A stretch of 6,018 nucleotides of DNA, taken from positions 1-6,018 of the forward strand of contig CANIAI010000164.1 in assembly GCA_947465275.1 (NCBI GenBank), given 5' to 3'. Shown one piece after another: positions 1 to 4,864 of this stretch. The notes below the pieces were generated by a model. It had not been told where the DNA came from. It saw only the letters and a list, made by a program, of their open reading frames with translations, and ran no database searches. Numbering within the stretch: position 1 is the first letter of the stretch; the number at the start of each line of letters is the position of its first letter. Source of the DNA: Acidobacteriota bacterium (GTDB lineage Bacteria; Acidobacteriota; Vicinamibacteria; Vicinamibacterales; UBA2999). Made by a program: the position numbers and the translations under genes.

Positions 1-190
1 CGTCAGGCTGAGCTGGTCCCCGTCCGCCCCGGCGCTGGAACGCGGGACTCACGGGCCGCGTGCCCGCGGCACCGCCAACCGCGCCCGGCCGGGTCGAGAC
101 GTCGGTTCCCGCGACGGCGGAGCCGAGGGGGCCACCGGCGACGAGGGCCAGCCCGAGTGCGGCGGCGAGAGGAAGAGAGGTGCGAGTCAT
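1..190 (-). CDS. Exported protein of unknown function, N-terminal fragment (runs off the left edge)
   Basis: Read on the minus strand from the ATG at 190-188, this frame stays open to the window edge: 63 complete codons, no stop. The N-terminus looks like a Sec signal peptide: a short basic start (MTRTSLPL), a hydrophobic Ala/Leu/Gly/Val core over residues 8-23, and an Ala-X-Ala site (A25-V-A27) that predicts cleavage before G28. The mature part seen so far is low in complexity, rich in Gly, Ala, Arg and Pro, and matches no family I recognise. A weak Shine-Dalgarno match, AGGT (plus positions 197-200), lies 6 nt before the ATG. The gene is divergent from the racemase homologue across a 177-bp gap. 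Codon choice is mostly G/C-ending, as in the other genes. A competing minus-strand frame (263 to 3) is Arg/Ser-rich with no signal peptide and is judged a shadow. The export prediction is reasonable; the function is unknown. Confidence 0.6.
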   Translation of the reverse strand, partial: MTRTSLPLAAALGLALVAGGPLGSAVAGTDVSTRPGAVGGAAGTRPVSPAFQRRGGRGPAQPD

Positions 191-367
191 GTCCGGACCT
201 GAAGGCGCTGACCAGCTGGGCTGCAACAGACGATCCACGGCATCTGCCCGAATGAGGGTGCATTCGCGCGCAGATGCGCGTGTCTCTCCACGCGGCCCGC
301 CTCCGGGGGCGTCCAGTGTAGATGACGATCCCACCACCAGCCCAGCCCCTCGTGCTAGCGTCGGGGG
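191..367. other. Divergent intergenic region between the exported-protein gene and the racemase homologue
   Basis: These 177 bp separate two divergently oriented start codons and must hold or overlap the promoters of both. I find no convincing -35/-10 pair on either strand; TTGCAG on the minus strand (226-221) resembles a -35 box but has no good -10 partner. The main visible structure is a nested inverted repeat at 240-277, followed at once by a smaller hairpin at 277-294 (CGCGTG / CACGCG around a TCTCTC loop). The stretch before the racemase start (about 295-367) is C-rich and shows no ribosome-binding site at normal spacing. Confidence 0.5.
240..277. repeat. Nested inverted repeat (possible operator or 5'-UTR stem-loop)
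   Basis: The outer arms GCATCTGC (240-247) and GCAGATGC (270-277) are perfect 8-bp reverse complements. Inside them, CGAATG (249-254) pairs with CATTCG (261-266) around a 6-nt loop, AGGGTG. The two stems are separated by an asymmetric internal loop of 1 nt (248) against 3 nt (267-269), giving 14 base pairs in 38 nt. A further 6-bp hairpin abuts it at 277-294. The element lies 50 nt upstream of the minus-strand start at 190 and 90 nt upstream of the plus-strand start at 368, so it could be an operator for a divergent promoter or a leader structure. There is no T-run, so it is not a standard intrinsic terminator. The structure is read directly from the sequence; the role is inference. Confidence 0.5.
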
Positions 368-1402
368 ATGACCCGCGAGTTCCAGACGATCGATGCCCAT
401 GCGGGCGGATGCCCCGTACGGCTGGTCGTGGCGGGCGGCGTCCAGCCGACCGGGCTCACGATGCCGAAGCGTCAGGCCTGGATGGCGCGCCGGGCCGAGG
501 CGCTCCGGCGGGCGCTCGTGCTGCCGCCGCGCGGGCAGGCCGACCTCTGCGGGGCGCTGCTGACGAGCCCCGTCTCGTCGACGGCCGACGCGGGGCTGCT
601 GTTCTTCGACGCGGATGGCTTCACGGCCCTTCACCTGACGGCGGTGATGGCGATCGCCACCATAGCGGCCGAGCGCGGCCTCATCGTGCGCGGCGACCCC
701 GCCCCGGGCGAGCCGCTGACGCTGACGTTCGACACCGCTGCCGGACAGGTGCAGGCACGGCTGCGCACAGGTGCCGGGGCAGGGGGCGTCTCCGGGGGCG
801 GCACGCGCGTCACCGGTGTCACCGTCTGCGGCGTGCCGTCGTTCGTGGCGGGGGGGAGCGTGCCGGTCACGCTCGGCTCGCGCGTGCTCCGCGTCGATTT
901 CGCGTTCGGCGGCGCGTTCCAGGCGATGGTCGATGCCGAGTCGACCGGCATCCCGCTCGACGCCGCACACCTGCCCGAGCTGCGGCGACTGGCCGTCGAC
1001 ATCTGTGAGGCGGTGAACGGGTCGCACCCGCCGGTGCATCCGACCGGCGCCACGCTCAACGGCCTCGGCGGGGTCGTCTTCACCGGGCCGCCGGAACACC
1101 CGTCGGCGCACCTGCGGACCCTCGCGATCTCGTCCTCCGGCGTGGTCGACCGGTCGGCGTCGGCGACGGGTACGGCGGCGATGATGGCCGTGCTCGAGGC
1201 GATGGGACTCCTGCACGAGGGCGATCCGTTCGTGCACGAGGGGCTGCTGGGCACGACGCTCGAAGGACGCATCGGCCGGCGGCTGCAGGTGGGTGAGGTG
1301 CCGGCGTTCGTGCCCGAGATCGACGGCCGCGCCTGGATCACCGGCGACCACACGTTCGTGGTCGACGACGCCGACCCGCTCGCGGACGGGTACCGGCTCT
1401 AG
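368..1402 (+). CDS. Proline racemase / hydroxyproline epimerase superfamily protein lacking both catalytic cysteines
   Basis: This 344-aa protein spans the whole proline racemase fold (PF05544), the family of proline racemase, 4-hydroxyproline 2-epimerase and trans-3-hydroxy-L-proline dehydratase. Landmarks in order: IDAHAGGCPVRLV (8-20, normally DAHTGGEPLRV), LVLPPRGQADLCGALLTSPV (50-69), GGAFQAMVDAE in the middle, FTGPP, VDRSASATGT (260-269), FVHEGLLGTTLEGRI and the C-terminal PEIDGRAWITGDHTF. Active members use two facing Cys residues, or Cys with Thr. Here the first motif, normally MCGHG, reads LHLTA with His89 at the Cys position. The second, normally DRSPCGTGTS, reads DRSASATGTA with Ser265. 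Asp261 of the second motif is kept. Two family-atypical cysteines, C15 and C61, appear in other conserved motifs. Ordinary racemase chemistry is therefore doubtful; a changed reaction or a binding role is possible. The ATG at 368 is supported by an in-frame TAG at 356-358 and by the family N-terminus. GGGGG directly abuts the ATG, so there is no properly spaced ribosome-binding site. No substrate is proposed. Confidence 0.88.
   Translation: MTREFQTIDAHAGGCPVRLVVAGGVQPTGLTMPKRQAWMARRAEALRRALVLPPRGQADLCGALLTSPVSSTADAGLLFFDADGFTALHLTAVMAIATIAAERGLIVRGDPAPGEPLTLTFDTAAGQVQARLRTGAGAGGVSGGGTRVTGVTVCGVPSFVAGGSVPVTLGSRVLRVDFAFGGAFQAMVDAESTGIPLDAAHLPELRRLAVDICEAVNGSHPPVHPTGATLNGLGGVVFTGPPEHPSAHLRTLAISSSGVVDRSASATGTAAMMAVLEAMGLLHEGDPFVHEGLLGTTLEGRIGRRLQVGEVPAFVPEIDGRAWITGDHTFVVDDADPLADGYRL
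1399..1402. other. Overlapping stop codons of convergent genes (CTAG)
   Basis: The tetranucleotide CTAG contains both stops: TAG at 1400-1402 on the plus strand ends the racemase homologue, and TAG at 1401-1399 on the minus strand ends cyaY. The two coding regions overlap by 4 bp and leave no intergenic space for a terminator. I see no G+C stem followed by a T-run near the junction on either strand, so transcripts probably extend into the opposite gene or end by a factor-dependent route. Confidence 0.9.
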
Positions 1403-1716
1403 CGGTTCAGGAATTCAGCGACGAGGCGCGCCAGCAGCGCCTGCAGCGGCTCGCCGTCGAGCGCGAAGGTCGCCCCGCCGGTCCACGACAGCTTGAAGCT
1501 GCGGGACAGGGCCGACACCCAGATCTGCCGCACGGGCGCGTTCGGGCTCACGACGAACTTCGTGGCCGTCGGCTCCTCGAAGACGATCTGCAGCACGCCG
1601 CCCTGGCGTTCCACCTCGAAGTCGTCAGACCCGGGCAGCGCCAGCAGCGCGCGCTCCGCCTGTTCGATCGCCTCGTCGGCCGCGAGCCGGAAGTCCTGTT
1701 CGGAAATGTCAGCCAT
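1399..1716 (-). CDS. cyaY: CyaY, bacterial frataxin (iron-binding regulator of Fe-S cluster assembly)
   Basis: The 105-aa product has the length and layout of bacterial frataxin. It opens with an acidic N-terminal helix (MADISEQDFRLAADEAIEQAE; D3, E6, D8, D14, E15, E18, E21). The core sheet carries the family pattern GGVLQIVFEE (39-48), then KFVVSP...RQIWVSAL (53-70), which aligns with the E. coli CyaY stretch around INRQEPLHQVWLA and keeps the conserved Trp as W66. An FKLSW strand and a C-terminal helix follow (LQALLARLVAEFL, 91-103). Frataxins are small cytosolic proteins that bind iron through the acidic ridge and modulate cysteine desulfurase/IscU activity. The ATG at 1716 lies 2 bp after the TGA of the upstream VWFA gene, so translational coupling is likely; the ribosome-binding site is weak (AGG about 11 nt upstream). 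No isc or suf gene is visible here. The frame stays open far upstream of 1716, but that part is a shadow of the VWFA gene. Confidence 0.85.
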   Translation of the reverse strand: MADISEQDFRLAADEAIEQAERALLALPGSDDFEVERQGGVLQIVFEEPTATKFVVSPNAPVRQIWVSALSRSFKLSWTGGATFALDGEPLQALLARLVAEFLNR

Positions 1717-1718
1717 CT

Positions 1719-2627
1719 TCAGTCGAGCCTGTCGGCGTCGGCGATGTACGACTTGCGGGCGCGTGCCGTCATGCCGGGCGCGCGCATCTTCACCGTTAGC
1801 TTGTGTTCCTTGCCGTCGAGCGCCGGCGGCGCGAACCCGAGGATGTACTGGCTGTGCAGCTCCTGGGCGACCCGGGTGAAGGTCGACGTCAGTTCGGTCG
1901 TCTTCGAGAGCTCGAAGTAGCCGCCGCCGGTTTCCTCGGCGAGCTTCCTCAGCGCCCGGTCGGGGCGCGACCGGGTGACGCGCTGCCCGTTGAAGAACTC
2001 GGACTGCAGCCCGATGGCGTAGACCATCACGTTCTCCTTCTTCGCGCGGTCGAGCACCTCGCCGAAGCCGAGCCGGCTCGAGGTGTCTTCGCCGTCGGTG
2101 AAGATGAGGACGACCTTGCGCCCCTCGGCGTCCTTCAGCGCGTTCAGGCTCACGTCGATCGCGTCGTAGAGCCGCGTCGGGTTCCCGAACTGCAGATCGC
2201 GGAGCGCCGCCACGAGTTCGTCGCGATTGCTGGTGAAGCTGCCGCTCAACTGGATCTTGTCGCTGAACGAGCCGACCTGTCCGCGATCCTTCGGCAGCAT
2301 GCGGAGCAGGAACTGCTCGGTCGCCTGGTTCAGCAGGTCGAGGTTCGCGGTCATGCTGCCGCTCTTGTCGAGCATCACGACGGCGGTGAACGGCTCGACG
2401 GCGCTCTGGAAGATCGAGAGGTCGACCGGCTTGCCGTTGTCGAGGATCGAGAAGTCTTCCTTCTCGAGGCCGGGCACCAGCCGGCCGTCCTGTTCGGTGA
2501 CCGTGGTGATGACCGAGACGACGCGGGAGCCGGCCCGGAAGATGGGGGTCTGCGCGTCCTGCGCCACGGCGGACGCGACGTGCACCAGGGCCGCCACACA
2601 CAGCGCGCTGACGATGAAGGACCGCAT
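1719..2627 (-). CDS. Secreted VWFA-domain protein of the acidobacterial type
   Basis: This 302-aa protein begins with a Sec signal peptide (MRSFIVSALCVAALVHVASA), predicted cut after AVA22. Residues about 33-75 form the conserved lead-in found in VWFA-related acidobacterial proteins (TIGR03436 type), with GLEKEDFSILDNGKPVDL (53-70). The von Willebrand A domain follows with an intact metal-ion-dependent adhesion site: DKSGS (D87, S89, S91), T151 in NPTRLYDAI, and D178 in FTDGED. The domain end (EETGGGYFELS, then QYILGFAPP) and the tail ending KSYIADADRLD match the family to its usual C-terminus, so the gene is intact. Such proteins act outside the cytoplasm, probably in metal-dependent protein binding; the partner is unknown. 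The gene precedes cyaY by 2 bp and is divergent from the receptor gene. An in-frame GTG at 2663 would add 12 residues (MRVAWRSSYPVS) and has AGGA 6 nt upstream. I prefer the ATG at 2627 because it gives a compact signal peptide, although it has no Shine-Dalgarno sequence. Confidence 0.85.
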   Translation of the reverse strand: MRSFIVSALCVAALVHVASAVAQDAQTPIFRAGSRVVSVITTVTEQDGRLVPGLEKEDFSILDNGKPVDLSIFQSAVEPFTAVVMLDKSGSMTANLDLLNQATEQFLLRMLPKDRGQVGSFSDKIQLSGSFTSNRDELVAALRDLQFGNPTRLYDAIDVSLNALKDAEGRKVVLIFTDGEDTSSRLGFGEVLDRAKKENVMVYAIGLQSEFFNGQRVTRSRPDRALRKLAEETGGGYFELSKTTELTSTFTRVAQELHSQYILGFAPPALDGKEHKLTVKMRAPGMTARARKSYIADADRLD

Positions 2628-2663
2628 CGATACAGGATAAGATGAGCGCCATGCGACGCGCAC
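2628..2663. promoter_or_regulatory. Compressed divergent start region of the VWFA and receptor genes
   Basis: Only 14 bp (2628-2641) lie between the VWFA ATG at 2627 and the receptor ATG at 2642. On the plus strand, AGGA at 2634-2637 is a ribosome-binding site 4 nt before the receptor ATG at 2642; a second in-frame ATG is at 2651. On the minus strand, TATCCT (2638-2633) resembles a -10 box placed so that transcription would begin at about the VWFA ATG, which would make a leaderless mRNA, but no good -35 is visible. Alternatively, AGGA on the minus strand 6 nt before the GTG at 2663 would start VWFA translation inside the receptor gene. Either way each promoter must overlap the coding sequence of the opposite gene. 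A weak plus-strand pair is CTGACG (2608-2613) with TACAGG (2631-2636), 17 bp apart. Confidence 0.35.
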
Positions 2664-4864
2664 TCCTATTCCTGTTCTGCCTCGCGCTTGCGGCCCGTGT
2701 CGATGCGGCCTCGCGTGTCGGAGGCATCGTGGTCGACGCCTCGGGCGCGCCGGTGCCCGGCGCCTCGGTGGTGGTCGGCGGACGCACCGTCACGACCGGC
2801 CCCGACGGCCGGTTCACGGTCGAGGACGCCCCCGACGGCGGCGTCGCGGTCGAGGCGACGGCCCCCGGCTTCGCGGCGGCGACCGCCCGCGCGACCGGCA
2901 GCACCGACGACCTGCGCCTGATCCTGCAGCCGGCGCCGCTCGTGAGCGCCGTGACGGTCACCGCGTCGCGCGGCGTCGAGCGGCTGTCGACCGCCTCCAG
3001 CACATCCGTCGTGAGCTCGGCCGAGCTGCTCAACTCGGCGGCCGGCTCGCTCGATGACGCGCTGCGGAACACCCCCGGCTTCAGCCTCTTCCGCCGCTCG
3101 TCCTCGCGTGTCGCCAACCCGACGACACAGGGGGTGACGCTGCGCGGCGTCTCCGGCTCGGGCTCGAGCCGCACGCTGGTGCTGGCCGATGGCTCGCCGC
3201 TCAATGACGCGTTCGGCAGCTGGGTCTACTGGAACCGCATCCCGCAGGCGGCGATCGAGCGCGTCGAGGTGGTGCGCGGCACCGCCGGCGATCTCTATGG
3301 CGCCGACGCGCTCGGCGGCGTGATCCAGGTGCTCACGTTCAGCTCGGCGCAGCCGCGCGTGCGGATCACCGCGGACGGCGGCACGCAGGGTACCGCGCGC
3401 GCCTCGACATTCGCCAACTGGCAGCGGCGCGGCTGGAACGCCATCGGCGCGGGCGAGTGGCTGAAGACCGACGGCGCCATCACCGTGGGCCGGGAAGTAC
3501 GCGGCCCGGTCGATACGAAGGCCGACAGCGATTACTCGACCGGTTTCGTGGGCGGCGGCTACAACGCCGGCGCGTGGCACGCGAACCTGCGCGCCAGCTT
3601 CTACGGTGAAGATCGTGGCAACGGCACGCCGCTGCAGCTGAACACCACCACGTGGAAGCAGGTAGCGGGCGACGCGGCCGGCTCGCTCGGCCTGGGCGCC
3701 TGGCAGGCACGCGCCTCCGGCGGCACGCAGGAGTTCTACCAGACGTTCAGCGCCGTCGCGACCGACCGCCGCACCGAGCGGCTGACGACCGAGCAGACGA
3801 CCCCGACCACCTTCTACAACCTGTCGGGGCAGTGGGCCAGCTCGCTCGGGTCGAGCACGCTGCTCGTCGGCGCCGACGGCCGTCACGCCGACGGCCGCGT
3901 CGAGGAGCTGCGCTACTCGGTGGCGGGCGTCCGCACCGGTCCCTTCTTCGCCGGCGGCACCGAAACGAACGCCGGCCTCTTTGCCCGCCTCAGCCTCGTG
4001 CCCGCCGAGGCGCTTACGGTGGTGCTCGGCGGCCGCGCCGACATCTGGCGTTCGACCCCGGACGATACGGCGCTCGCGAAGCACAGCGCGAACTTCTTCA
4101 GCCCGCGCGCCTCGGCCGAGTGGAAGCTGTCGAGCCGCGACACCCTGCACGCCGCCGTCTACCGTGGCTACCGGACGCCGACGCTCAACGAGCTGCACCG
4201 CGGCTTCCGTGTCGGCACCGTCGTGACGAACCCGAACCCGCTGCTCGACCCCGAACGGATGACCGGCTTCGAGGGCGGCATCCTCATGAACGGCGGGCGG
4301 ACCTCGGCCCGCCTGACGGCGTTCTGGAACCAGCTCGACAACGCGATCACGAACGTGACGGTCGCCGTCGCGCCGGGGCAGACGACCCGGCAGCGGCAGA
4401 ACACCGACACCGTGCGCGCCGCCGGCCTCGAGTTCGAGGCCGACTACCGTCCCTTCGAGCACTGGACGTTCAGCGGCCTCGCCGTCACCACGCGGTCGCG
4501 GTTCGCGAACACGCCGGCGCAGCCGGCCCTCGAGGGCAACCGGGTGCCGCAGGTGCCGACCTTCCAGCTCGGAGGCACGGTCACCTACGTCGACCCGCGC
4601 GGCTTCACCGGCTCGCTGCAGGCGCGGGCGTTCGGCTCGCAGTACGACGACGACCTGAACGCGTTCCGCCTGAACGGCTACGGCGTGATCGACGCGACCG
4701 CGAGCCAGCAGCTGGTGCGCAGCGTGCTCGTGTTCGCCGCGGTCGAGAACCTGACCAACGCCGACTACGACACCGGCCGCACGCCGCGCACCGGCCTCGC
4801 CGACCTGCGCACGATCGGCTGGCCGCGTTCGTTCCGCATGGGGCTGCGCGTCTTCCTGCCGTGA
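2642..4864 (+). CDS. TonB-dependent outer-membrane receptor with N-terminal carboxypeptidase-regulatory-like domain
   Basis: The 740-aa product is a complete TonB-dependent receptor. A signal peptide (MSAMRRALLFLFCLALAARV, cut near A22/A23) precedes a carboxypeptidase-regulatory-like beta-sandwich (about 26-96; GGIVVDASGAPVPGASVVV, then GPDGRFTV). A TonB-box-like AVTVTASR (103-110) leads into the plug (about 118-232) with LDDALRNTPG, TLRGVSGSGSSRTLVLADG, IERVEVVRG and YGADALGGVIQVLT. The remainder is the 22-strand barrel, with the typical late motif YRGYRTPTLNELHRGF and a C-terminal strand FRMGLRVFLP. Such receptors import siderophores, cobalamin, heme, sugars or peptides using TonB-ExbBD energy. 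The plug resembles BtuB/siderophore receptors in general layout, but nothing identifies the ligand. The protein ends in Pro rather than the aromatic residue usual for barrel assembly, with Phe at the third-last position. AGGA 4 nt before the ATG supports the start at 2642; ATG 2651 is an alternative that keeps the signal peptide. Confidence 0.93.
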   Translation: MSAMRRALLFLFCLALAARVDAASRVGGIVVDASGAPVPGASVVVGGRTVTTGPDGRFTVEDAPDGGVAVEATAPGFAAATARATGSTDDLRLILQPAPLVSAVTVTASRGVERLSTASSTSVVSSAELLNSAAGSLDDALRNTPGFSLFRRSSSRVANPTTQGVTLRGVSGSGSSRTLVLADGSPLNDAFGSWVYWNRIPQAAIERVEVVRGTAGDLYGADALGGVIQVLTFSSAQPRVRITADGGTQGTARASTFANWQRRGWNAIGAGEWLKTDGAITVGREVRGPVDTKADSDYSTGFVGGGYNAGAWHANLRASFYGEDRGNGTPLQLNTTTWKQVAGDAAGSLGLGAWQARASGGTQEFYQTFSAVATDRRTERLTTEQTTPTTFYNLSGQWASSLGSSTLLVGADGRHADGRVEELRYSVAGVRTGPFFAGGTETNAGLFARLSLVPAEALTVVLGGRADIWRSTPDDTALAKHSANFFSPRASAEWKLSSRDTLHAAVYRGYRTPTLNELHRGFRVGTVVTNPNPLLDPERMTGFEGGILMNGGRTSARLTAFWNQLDNAITNVTVAVAPGQTTRQRQNTDTVRAAGLEFEADYRPFEHWTFSGLAVTTRSRFANTPAQPALEGNRVPQVPTFQLGGTVTYVDPRGFTGSLQARAFGSQYDDDLNAFRLNGYGVIDATASQQLVRSVLVFAAVENLTNADYDTGRTPRTGLADLRTIGWPRSFRMGLRVFLP

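Noticed and set aside
322..1008. A 228-codon plus-strand frame overlapping the racemase homologue
   Set aside because: Its translation is a run of Arg, Gly and Ala without motifs, while the overlapping frame at 368 matches a known family throughout.
1803..2645. A 280-codon plus-strand frame antisense to the VWFA gene
   Set aside because: It has no recognisable domain, and the minus-strand frame has an intact VWFA domain with signal peptide.
1717..3204. Upstream extension of the cyaY frame to a 601-aa protein
   Set aside because: The extra part is a Ser/Arg/Thr-rich shadow of the VWFA and receptor genes. Only the last 105 codons match frataxin, and they begin at a well-placed ATG.
3878..3906. 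Short direct repeat GCCGACGGCCG occurring twice
   Set aside because: It encodes ADGR twice within a receptor barrel loop (ADGRHADGRV). Two short copies in G/C-rich coding DNA do not support a repeat element.
3652..4860. Upstream extension of the unknown exported gene into the receptor gene
   Set aside because: The extension is an Arg-rich out-of-frame reading of the receptor barrel, and the true protein begins with a signal peptide after the receptor stop.
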